Source of the DNA: Pocillopora verrucosa
Lineage: Eukaryota; Cnidaria; Anthozoa; Scleractinia; Pocilloporidae
Assembly: GCF_036669915.1 (NCBI RefSeq)
Contig: NC_089312.1
Span: forward strand, 14,175,289-14,239,288
Direction of reading: 5' to 3'
DNA: 64,000 nt
Below are positions 11,851-22,185 of this stretch, piece by piece. Within the stretch, counting starts at the first letter, position 1. Every line of letters begins with the position of its first letter. The notes beneath the pieces were generated by a model that saw only the letters and a list, made by a program, of their open reading frames with translations, was not told the DNA's origin and did not search any database. A program made the translations under genes and the position numbers.

Positions 11851-12059
11851 GCCCTTTAACTCCCAGAAGTGATTCACTCGTAACTTTTCCCTATGATATC
11901 CATACATCATCTTGCAAACAGGTTGTGAGAAAACTCAAACTTATTAGGTTTAAGTTGTTACCTTGATTGTACCCCAAATTCTTGTGACCAATTTACAAGG
12001 AAATGTGCAATAGCTAGAGGGGAGAATTAACAATCAGATCTTAGGAGTTTTAGGGTAAC
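11851..12059. mobile_element. family A foldback MITE
   Basis: Begins GCCCTTTAACTCCCAGAAGTG and ends TTAGGAGTTTTAGGGTAACC. The interior matches the copy at 31527-31740 over most of its length (vicinity of CAAACAGGT, TTATTAGGTTT, GGGGAGAATTAACAATCAGATC). Confidence 0.75.
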
Positions 12060-13723
12060 CTACTGGCAGGCTCTTGTGTTTGGGTTTTGCTTTTCAGGTT
12101 CATCTGTGATTCTTTTTGTTTCTTGTCATTAATTCTAAACTCATGTATAGTGTGACATTTTTTACAAAGATGATCAAACCTATTCTCCTGAATAAAAGAA
12201 ATTCTATTACATTTAGCAGTCTATTCTTCCAGTCTGCCCTTGAACAAGTTATAATTTCTTGCTTAGATTAAAAATTATTGTCATAAAATTATACATTGCT
12301 CTTGATCAGTAATCATAATGTATCTTTGGTTAGTGGTATTTAATACTGCTTTCAATATTGTTGAACTCAGTGAAGAAAATTTTTGCTAATGAAAAATTCT
12401 GATAGTTACTGAACAACATTCAGTGAAATTTGTGATTGAGAGGAAAACATTCTAGCTTTAAACCTGTTTGTTGCATACTATGCTTTTCTCTTCAACAAGA
12501 TTTTTAAGGGGGTTCCAAAACTTACTGTTACTTTCAAACAAACTCAAACCATTCAAATTCTCTTTTTTTCATGTGGTTCATGATGATGATTCAAGATTTG
12601 GGTTTGTCTCAGTTCAAGAACCTGTGAAGGGCCTCTTTGTTTTACCACCTACAGTATTTCCTGCTACTTTCTTTTTTTTTTGCTTTAACTTAGTCACGAA
12701 TGGGTTGAGTTCTTGCATTGAAGACTGGTGTCACATTTTGGCTCTAGTTATTGTCTGTTTACTGAAGACATGAGAAAAATTTTGTTCCCATCCAGGACAG
12801 AATTGATAAACAAAACAGCTGTTTGTAGTCTTTCATAATTCATGCATAGTGCAATAAAAGAAATCCTCAGGGCTAAACTTTTTTCTCAGCACACTCTTTT
12901 TTTAAACTTGGCAAACTATAAGTGGCTTTTAGAGTTTTTTAGTCATGAATAGGTTTGCTTTTACCATTTCTAAGACATCTGTAACAGCAGAATACTGGGT
13001 CTCTTTTGTATCATATTAAGAGGAAAATGGAAAGAATTATATTTTGAAAAAACAAATTAGATTTTTGATTCAAAGACAGAAAAATGATTTAAAATTTAAG
13101 GTCACTCGCTATGTCATTGAAGGCCGAAGAAAGCTTTTGTGGCCACTTTTATCCCATTGTAAGTGAAGAAAGCAATTTTCTCATTTTCTAAGTTTCTATG
13201 GTATGGTATACACAACTGAGATTTGGCAAGGATGTGTGTTAAGCTTTGCATTAATTTGGTCAGGGAATGTAAATTTTTGTAAGTAAAGAGATCAGGGGGA
13301 TTGATGGCTGAAATTTGTGGTAAACACACATTCAAGAACAGCAAAATGATCGGGGGTTGGAAAAAATCGGGGAAAGCTTCAAGATAAAATGAAAGATGCG
13401 CGAGTCCGGATAAAATTTCAGTGCCATTTACATAAGAGCTGAAGTGAACCGGGGTCACTCGGCAATTACTTACTGAAATACTGAAATGCAATAAATTGAA
13501 CAAATGGGAAAATGAGAAAATGTTAATACAAGCGCGCATGTCCACTTCTGTTTACCTCTGACGTCACGTATCGAGCGAATATCAATTGATTTCGCAGGAA
13601 CTTTTCGTACGGTAGCAGAGGGAAAAGATCTGCAACGTAATGGAGGAGAACGACCTCTGTTACCCCTTTTTTGGCGGTGCAGTGTAATTTCTTTTTGGTT
13701 AACCCTCTTCATCAGTCATAACT

Positions 13724-16296
13724 ATGGGTGGTTGTATGGGAACATCTCGAGATCCAAGCATAAGAGTCAGCTCTGGTAGCGATCAATTTGGTAGTACGCC
13801 AGGAGGTACTGTAGTTAATGCACTAGTTTCTATCTTCGCTTAATGTCTTGACAAGTTCTATTGTCGATTAACGGGGACTAAAAAAACTAAAGTGCTTTGA
13901 GTTGATCGATACTGTTTTATTTTTTGCAGTTACTTTGGGTCGCAATCAACCACTGAAGAAAGAGAGACCGCCATGGACTTCTGAAATTCCTCTTACAGAA
14001 GGCCAACTCCGTAGTAAAAGAGAGGAGTTTGGGAGACTGCGCCTGCTTTTGAAGGGCGGAAGGAGATTTGGGATGCGTTAAGAGCAGCTGCTGAAACGGA
14101 CGATCATACTTGGGCGCAAGCAATTGTAGATGGAGCAAACATTACTCTTCCCACAGGTGAGCGCTGAGAAGTTGTCTTAATTTGGAGCACGGCGAGGGAA
14201 CTAAAAATGTATGTCGAACGATCGCTCAAGTCACGCAAGAAATACCATAGCGATGAATTTTTTTGTCCGAGTAGAATTCTCTGTAAATTTTTTCGGTATT
14301 CCTATGAGTCTTTAAACGTCTCTAATCGGCTGATCTAATATACCCATAGCGATTTACCACGTCAAAAAACGGATTTGAAGTTCGTGTGCAATACTTATTT
14401 TTGTTGTTGTTAAGATGCAAGACAGTAGGTTCGCATCCTGTTCTTAAAAATGCACTCGCGAATCATGAAAGACTGTGTATATACGGCAGATGGTCCAATT
14501 GCCAACTTTCAACATGTTTCGATAACTGATCGCGCTTCCAAAAGACTATATTTAGTTCTCTGTTCTATTGCTGAGTTGTTTACTTAAATGGTAATGGAAA
14601 CTCAAACAAGCTGTAGCCTTGAATATAATATCAAGAGACATCACTCGACATAAACACCAAGATGTACTCTAATTTATGCGGGAGTTTATGTTGATCGTAT
14701 TGTAGCTGAACATATCGAGTTCGTGTGAGTGAAGCGGAAATTGCTCTCACCTGACCAGCCGGTTGGTTCGAAAGCTGCTCTTGCCTAAGGGAGGTGCATT
14801 AGAAATACACTTCCCTATCATGTCAAAGAAAATTGAATATTTCCTTTCCTGAACAATCAATAGACATTTATGTATCTTTAGATGCTCATTTGAATGTATT
14901 AGCTGAGTAGTTGTGTTGCTCATGAATTGTGAGTGTCACAGCTCTCAGCAATCAAGATGTTAACTAAAAATTTTTTCAAGACCACAATTAATGTTATTCT
15001 AATTACTTTTGTCAATTTTTTTCATAAACTGAATGCCTGTCTAGCATACAAATTTTATTTATCTGTTGTAGCAATTATTATTGTAGGAAAATAAGAAAAC
15101 AGGATATTACACGACAAACTTAAATTTTGGGTAGTGGTAATTGCAGGTAAACACAAGGTTAAATTTGAAAGGTGATTCAGCAGTGCTCATTGTTTCCATC
15201 CCCCCCCCCCCCCATTTCAATTAATTCAGCCAACAGGTAATGAGAGTAGGCATGATAATCAGCTTAAGGTGGATTCCATATGGAATACCAAATTCTGGTA
15301 ATTGATTTGAAGGAAAACTGAGCAACAGAAAGGGAGAATCACTATTCAGATGTTCAGGATTAGAGGTTTAGAAGTATCTAGGGAGAGCTGGGAATGCAGA
15401 GGATCATCTTGTCTCATTTTGCCCTTTATTTTCTCACTCAGGTAGTATGTGGGTCATGATGGGTCATGATGGGTCATGATGGGTCAGTTTAGCAGGCTGT
15501 ATTTCACTGACCTACTCAATTTAAATGTTTGTTTGAATTGAAAAATTTCCCCTCCATTTGAACTCAGACATATAAGAAATATCTTACGAACTGTTTTTTC
15601 GCGGTTTGTACTGTAAGTTATGGAACCCCGCTCAGATTTATGAAAAAACAGAAAAACTCCGTCTGTTACTTACAGTTTGGACCTCAAATTTGGTTAGTAA
15701 AAGGTATTCACTGTGTGACCCTTCCTCTGTCTCGCACTTTTGAAGACTGATGACAAGTCAGGTTATTCCAGAGTGCTTTCAGAACCTCATACTTTTATCA
15801 TTAAACAAAATTTGAGGAAAGTTGTGGGTTGGGGTATGATGCTTAAGTGAGTAAGATTACCTAGTTCTCCATGCATTAACTTTAAATTTGTTATCTGTAA
15901 GGATCATTGCAAGATGCATATGATGAACTTGGTAACAGATATGTCCTCCCAGTTTATTGTGTGAGCAAGCCAACAAATTTAATCAGAGATGAAGATGTTA
16001 GTGGTGAGGCCAGTGCAGAAGTTGAAGATGATGACTCAGTGCCCACAGGGGAAGAACTGTATATTAAACTTCGCTTGTCCACTGGCAAGGACCTTAAAAT
16101 GACTGTATATACTTCAGACACTGTCCTTAAAATTAAGAGAAAGCTTCAAAAACTGGAAGGGATTGAGCCATCCAAGCAGAGATGGTTTTATGCAGGGCGA
16201 ATGTTGATTGACAAGACCACAATAGGAGAGGCGAAAATTCCCAAAGGTCATGTTGTGCAAGTAATTTTGCCACAACCTACACCTGTTGAAAACTAA
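13724..16296 (+). CDS. UBTD2: ubiquitin domain-containing protein UBTD1/2 orthologue, three exons, one-base frameshift in exon 2
   Basis: Exons are 13724-13805, 13930-14156 and 15902-16296. Exon 1 starts MGGCMG, keeping the N-terminal Gly expected for myristoylation. Exon 2 has [12 protein letters not shown] and [10 protein letters not shown], the DC-UbP N-terminal domain. Exon 3 has YDELGNRY, then an ubiquitin-like fold ([31 protein letters not shown]), and ends PTPVEN, as human UBTD2 does. UBTD proteins act as cytosolic adaptors for ubiquitin E2/E3 enzymes. At 14028-14033 the sequence reads TTTGGG where the family needs TTTTGGG (F-W). The missing base leads to TAA at 14079-14081. With one base counted in, the three exons would give 234 residues, the length I recall for human UBTD2. 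Splice phases fit at both introns. Either the assembly lacks a base in a T run or this allele is broken. Confidence 0.9.
15196..15215. repeat. poly-C tract
   Basis: An uninterrupted run of about 16 C, in UBTD intron 2. Confidence 0.9.
15450..15486. repeat. 10-bp tandem repeat GGGTCATGAT
   Basis: About 3.5 perfect copies of GGGTCATGAT in UBTD intron 2. Confidence 0.9.
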
Positions 16297-16779
16297 AAGG
16301 TTGTAACTCAAGGCAGGCATTTTTCGCTGCTACAAACTTTTTTTATGTCCTATGAAGTGTCAAACACCCATACAGAAGAATTCTCAACCAGGAACCTGTT
16401 TCAGGCACTTGGTTTAGTGAAAAACAGCCTAAAGGAAATTAAGTGAGAACAGGGTATGCCTGCCAATTGCCTGGAACAACTGAGAAGTTAATCACAATGT
16501 TATTACAAGAATGTTATACTTGCCCTCAAGCATCATCTTCTCCCGAAGGACATACCCAGCTTTTACGAACAATGCACACTTGAATGTAAATCAGGCCATC
16601 CCTTTAAAATGTTTTGTTTTTCATCACCATCATCCCTTTCTTGAAAGTGAGTCAATTGTTGGGCAAAGAAAAGTAACAAAACAATTAATGAAGGTAACTT
16701 GAGTTCAAGTTCCCTTTCACTCCCAAAATCCCATTTTTATCTAGTACTTATCTTAACTGTCTTAAGTACAGTTCTAAAG

Positions 16780-16927
16780 ATGCAAATTTTGAGAATTTGG
16801 TATTGGATCAACTAATGATTAGCTAATTAAGACTTATTCTTTATTCTCATCACTTGTCTGCCTGATATTGTACAGATATTGTAAGGAGAAATTCTGTCTT
16901 AATCACTAATTGGAGTTAAAGGGTTAA
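16780..16927. mobile_element. family A MITE, partial copy
   Basis: Only the right half is clear: GAGAATTTGGTATTGGATCA, then CTTTATTCTCATCACTTGTCTG, ending AATTGGAGTTAAAGGGTTAA. It resembles the right half of the copy at 43874-44389. Confidence 0.65.
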
Positions 16928-17123
16928 TACTTTTGATATTAAATACAAGCTAGGACATTAGAAAAAACAAATTGTGTTTAAATTTAAGTCTTAATCTTTA
17001 ATATGTGTTAAATTAAAATTAGCAAGAAAAAGAATTGTGTCGATCAGTTAATGTGTCAGTATATTGCACCTTGTTAATTTGTTAAAATAACATGAGGTTA
17101 GATGATAGGATGATAAATATTTG

Positions 17124-17342
17124 AACCCTTTAACTCCAAGATCTAATGAATAATTCTTCCTATGACTGCCATACTGTTCCTTATAAATTAGACAGGAGAA
17201 GTTGGTCTTATTCCAAAGTAACACCCTCTGGTTGATAAGCTTCTCTGTTCTCATAACCTGTATACAAGATAACTTGTTGGAATGGTAAGGAGAAGTTAGA
17301 TGTTATTAACTTCTGGGAATCTCTTAGGGGTCAAAGGGTTAA
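17124..17342. mobile_element. family A foldback MITE
   Basis: Begins AACCCTTTAACTCCAAGATC and ends TTAGGGGTCAAAGGGTTAAG, an inverted terminal pair about 219 bp apart. Confidence 0.7.
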
Positions 17343-17692
17343 GAGGATGGCCTTACATCATTAAGGACCAGTAATCTTAACATGAAAAATGAACATTTGA
17401 TGCAGGAAGGATGTCCATGTATGGCTGAATACTAACTGGGTATCATCGGTGTCAATGGCTTACTATGCCTATGCTTGATTTAAATGTTTGTGAATTTAGT
17501 AACCTTACTACACCTTTGGCAAGAGGTTACTGGACTGGATTCTTGAGTTTGTAGAGATTTAATACCCCATCTTCAGTTTAATGCTGAATTTCAAAATAAC
17601 AAGTAACTCAAGGTTATGTGCCAAATTATTATTAGCTTAAGAGCAGATCCTTATCCTTAGTGCTTTGTGAGTGTCTCTTTGCCTATGGAAAA

Positions 17693-17860
17693 ATACAAGT
17701 TCTTGAGCAATGTAAGCTGGGAAGAGGTTTGCAAGGGGTGTGACACTGATTATTGGTGCCAGACCCCTTGGTACATCTCTCTCAGACTTGTTCCCAATCT
17801 TCACATGGGCAAAGAAATGCAGGTCTTGCACTGCCAATAATGAGGGCATGCTTCTAAGCT
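17693..17860. mobile_element. family B interspersed repeat
   Basis: Shares GAGGTTTGCAAGGGGT, TGCCAGACCCC, GTTCCCAATCTTCACATGGGC and AATGAGGGCATGCTT with other family B copies. Ends are approximate. Confidence 0.5.
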
Positions 17861-18747
17861 AACACAATTTTGAGTCTGATATTGCTCAATTGCAATCCCT
17901 TAAAATCTAGTGTTCAGCTCTTATTTTCAATGTAGATTGTTCTCTCTCAAGAAATTATAGAATAGTGACCATAGATTAATGGTGACAGATGCTTGTCTTG
18001 CTTAACTCATTTCTCAATCTTCTACAAGTTGCAGGGTGTTTTGCCCTTAACATTAAAGTTCTCTTATCAATCACTGCCTGTGATGAAACCCTTTCTGTTA
18101 GAAATAAAAGAATTATTTGCTACCTCTGTGGGTGTCCCTTTTTATTTCTCCTCCTGTTTAAGGGCAGTGTCAAGAACATCCCTTTTAAGGAGGCAGTGAT
18201 GTGTGTAACTGTTCCTTTTGCTTGTCCTCTACCTCTGGAAGCCTATCACTCCTTTATTCTGTGGCATCTGCAGCATTAGGTTAGTCTGATCCATTTCTAT
18301 GCAGGTCTATTTAAGATTGTGGTAATCTGCAGTGTTCTTTGGTTATCAAAACTAGATGTGATTATTAAATCTCTAATAATACACATGAAAAAGAAATCAT
18401 GTGCTTCTGATTGGTTGAAAATGAGTGCATTTTTCATGCAGCACAAGTGCAGTTGTATAATGGGGGCAAATTACAAATAGCATGTGCACACTGTCAAAAT
18501 TTTGCGTGTTTTGACTTTCCGTGATGCTTTTTTCTCTGAAAAAGTCCAAATCTCAGAAAGAAATCAAATGTGAAGACACGTATTTCACAAAGTGTATGGT
18601 TACTGTCATGTGCAGTGGGAGGTGAAGGGGTTGAAAGTCACTCCGAGTTGAATCGGCACCTTTCATGTCATGCACCATTGACAGTTCATATATATGCAGC
18701 TTGATCCACAGGCAGTGGCCCACTCATTTACCAAAAAGAAAAACAAG

Positions 18748-18790
18748 AAAACCAAGAACAAAAAAAAAAACAAAAAAAAAACAAAAATGA
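18748..18790. repeat. A-rich low-complexity tract
   Basis: Runs of A interrupted by single C (AACAAAAAAA type). Confidence 0.85.
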
Positions 18791-20054
18791 GAGTGCCAGG
18801 GTGAGAATGATTAATTTCAAGGAACAGGTAGCCTCACACAGCCTAGCCAAAGAAGGTGAACGATGTAATTTGTGTTAATCCTAATTAGCATAAATTAATA
18901 TTTTCCCAGCACATATCAGAGGACTAGAGGAGTGTGCAAGGTACAATGAGAGTTTTTGGTCCATAGTTTGTAAGTTGGGGTTGTTAGTAAGGCAAGGCAT
19001 TCTACATTTAGCCTTCCCTGTGTTAAGTTTCATTTTCATTTAAACTTACTTAGTTTTTCCTTTTTCTGAAGTATTGTCATTTTCACATCAGGTTTTACTC
19101 ACAGCTTTACTGTTCTCAACCTGTGTATATCATGTTATTCAAAGGATACCCTAAAACCCCAAGGGTGGCACCACTGCCTTGGTTGGAGTACATGCCTCCT
19201 GTTTTTTGCACCTGTTGGTTTTTTGGGTTTTTGTGTCTAACTTTGGTGCATTTAGTTTCCTTCAATCATAATAAACTTTATTAAGTATATTGCTGTTACC
19301 TAAACACTAGGGTAGCTTGTCTTGACAACATGCCCACATACTAACCAGCAAAATCTTGGGCATAATTCATGCTGTAGTTTGAAGATGGTGAAAAATGCAA
19401 AACTTAAATTGTATATAATATCATACTGGAAGGTTACATATAACTATGTTATCGCATATTCTCAATTCATAACATGCCTTAAGAGACATTTTACATATTT
19501 AATTGCTGAAGACTCGTCTACTTCTGGCTTTCATGAAATAGTGATTATACATTAACACAACATGAAGATGAACCAGGGGCCCCTTTCTTGAAAGTCATGG
19601 TAACTTAACAGGCCTGAAGCCATATTTTCAAATAAAAAATTTCAGGAAAAGAGAAACAAGTTCTAGCATCCTTACCAGTCCCTTTTGATTTTCTAGCTGA
19701 TAATTTATTGTATCATTTTCAAAACTTTTGAAATCCCTATCTCTGACGAAAGTAGAACCTTAGGGGCCTGCTAATTTACCCAGACCTTCAAGAGACAGGC
19801 CTTAGGTTTGTGAATTCCTTTACACCTTTCAGTTGCCCTTATATATGGGAATTCCTACATAATCAAATATCTAAAGGTTATAAACCCCATGTCCCCTTAA
19901 AGTAACCAGCATCTAATTTCTCCTTACAATAATAGTGCTGAATCATTCATTAAGTTCATGAGAATGGAGGAATGATTCTCCTTGTCAGAACCGTAGAAAA
20001 CGTATAGTGAACAGAACGGAGAATAAATATATACTCGTGTTTGGGTTTAAAAGG

Positions 20055-21366
20055 TTAAATGATGGCCTTCTCGTGTTGAAGAAGCCATTTCTTAGTGACA
20101 ACGCCATTATATGAGCTATAATTTCCAAGACCGCCTCCACTTTTGACAACTCTGTGGCAAGGTACGATAATAGGGATGGGATTGGTCCTCATCGCCATTC
20201 CAACAGCCCTTGCACCCTTAGGATTGCCCGCCATATTGGCAAGTTCTCCATAAGTCACTGTCTCTCCTGGCTTCACCCGATCCGTAAGAATCTTCCACAC
20301 TTTGCAGCAAAATGGCTTGCTAATTTCATACTCTTGGACGTTCAGAGACGGCACCTTAACTTTCTGCATAGGAGAACTGGAGAAATATGCATTCATCCAA
20401 GCAATGCATTCCTGGAGGTGTCGAGTGGAGCGACTGTTGGGGTCCAGTTTCTTGTTTTCTTCGGTTGCCTCTAGCTTTTCTCCTTTCAGATTAATGCTTG
20501 TGATACCATCATCGTCGGCCTTGATCTCGTAAGCACCTACTGGCTATTCAAAAAAAGCGACTTGTTGCATTTTGTCGAATACTATGCTCTTGCTATTCGC
20601 GGGCATTGGCGCGAAAAAATTAGCATCGTCAGCAGTATCGTTTCCAGTTTTTCACGGCTGCTTATTCGAACTCTGTCATCCGGAAAAAAGTCATTTGAAT
20701 CCCGTTCATCGAAAGAAAACAATAACTTGGGAAGTTTAAGACACGTAGACAATAAATTAGACGGTTTCATGCAACAGCAAAGGATATCAGGGCAGAAGAC
20801 CGCTTAGCATTCAAAGGGGTGGGCACAATACTGACCTAACGCTGTGACAATCAAGAGAAGATGAGGTGGGTGGCCTGAATTAAAGGCGGGAGAAAAACCG
20901 CGGTTTGGCTTCCCTGTGCGACTAATTTTCCTTTTACGCTATCTAACCTTGACTAACTTAATTTAACGCAGAAATTAGAGTGGCAGGGGGTTTCCAGTCG
21001 GTCTGCGGCCAGTCTTTCTTTAGGCGGTCTCTTTTGTTGTTTTTTGATGTTCCCATATTCTGACGAGAATTTTCAAAGTAATACTTTTACTTCTAAAACA
21101 AGACCCTCAAGGCTGACTTTTCCATCCAGGAATCTTCCCCTAGAAATTCGACGAATGCACCCTCTTTCTCAGAGGTCACACTCTCCAAAATTTTTGCGTG
21201 CGGGGAGTGGTGGTTTCTCCGCCCACACCTTCAGGGAGGAGATTTCGTACGCGCATTTGTCTGTGAATACAATTACCTCTGAACAAGATTTAAATAGCAG
21301 GCACTCTTCGTAGTCTTCAACTAATATGGTTCCTTTCCAAGCTTCCAGGGATTGTGAACCAATCAT
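20055..21366 (-). CDS. MGMT: O6-methylguanine-DNA methyltransferase; terminal exon certain, first exon tentative
   Basis: The terminal exon is complement(20055..20543), entered after an AG in TGAATAG and reading PVGAYEIKADDDG onward. It holds the full catalytic region: ECIAWMNAYF, ETVTYGELA, GNPKGARAVG (DNA-binding helix with its Arg) and the PCHRVV active site. The acceptor Cys codon is complement(20157..20159). A GLGNYS stretch and C-terminal WLLQHEKAII complete it. MGMT moves the alkyl group from O6-alkylguanine to its own cysteine in the nucleus, once per molecule. Upstream, complement(21229..21366) is a 46-codon open stretch starting ATG and ending ISSLK at AAG|GTGTGG. It joins in phase 0 and would make a 208-residue protein, close to the usual length. 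The N-terminal residues are not conserved enough to confirm that join. The gene lies 0.8 kb downstream of EDRF1 on the same strand. Confidence 0.85.
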
Positions 21367-22051
21367 CTTGGATCTTTATTAAGCAAGAAAAATCTTGAGG
21401 GTAAAACTTACTCTTGCCTTAGCTGCGAGAGTACGACGCGTCTAAATAAATTTCCTGAGACCTTAGTGACATCTAGCGGAAAAAAGGACGAATATTATTC
21501 CACAACATGTTTGTTTAAAGGCAAACACGCATTATCTTTACCTTGATATATCAAATATTCCATCCACTCCACTATCCTGTTCACCAGAACCGCTTAGTTT
21601 TCAAAGACTTTCCCTTTTCACTTAATTTTGTTTAGATCCCATGATCCCATGTTTGCTTCCTTGTAACATTCTCTGCTACATCATCCTCAGCAACAGTGTT
21701 GAGCGGACATTAAAGGACATTAATTGACTGAACATATATGCAATAGCGCTTTGGTTAAGTTGCTATTGTTACCATAAAAATATTTTACCTGCAAGGGGTT
21801 GGAGCTATCATTTCGAGTTTGCTTTCACAAGAATACTTGTAATGTTTCATTTACAATAATATTAACAATAAAAAAATTCTTCGACAACGCAGCTACATAA
21901 TCTCAGCACGCTTTACAGATGACCGACTACCTAAGGTAATAATTTATAACAATCTACAGTTTACATTGAAACTGAGGCACACACCGTCTGTCCGAACCAA
22001 ACGACTCCCACATCAACTACCTATTTAATCAAATGTAAGATCCCTTTACAG

Positions 22052-22082
22052 GAAGGAAGGAAGGAAAGAAGGAAGGGGGAAA
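22052..22082. repeat. (GGAA)n microsatellite
   Basis: Imperfect AAGG/GGAA units immediately 3' of the EDRF1 stop codon on its strand, probably in the 3' UTR. Confidence 0.85.
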
Positions 22083-22185
22083 ATTAGGCTGGATTTTGAC
22101 TGTAGAGGGGCTCTCACATAAACATCTTACGAGACTCCCTCTTCAGGGGGGGTCTTTTGTACTAAAGTTGTTAGAAGCAGAGGCA

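Larger units (their letters stand above)
10793..13723. other. spacer between PRR5 and UBTD with interspersed repeats
   Basis: Contains a family B repeat at about 10864-11030 and a family A copy at 11851-12059. Open frames of 73-143 codons (for example 12468-12773 plus and 13114-13545 minus) show no splice-consistent or recognisable protein signal. Confidence 0.5.
16297..20054. other. 3' convergent spacer between UBTD and MGMT with repeats
   Basis: UBTD (+) and MGMT (-) converge here, so both 3' UTRs should lie inside. Family A pieces are at 16780-16927, 17124-17342 and about 19892-19985. A family B copy is at 17693-17860. An A-rich low-complexity tract lies at 18748-18790. No additional coding region is supported. 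Confidence 0.5.

Noticed and set aside
12468..12773. 101-codon plus frame, Phe/Leu-rich
   Set aside because: Hydrophobicity comes from T-rich DNA. There is no matching exon structure and nothing recognisable.
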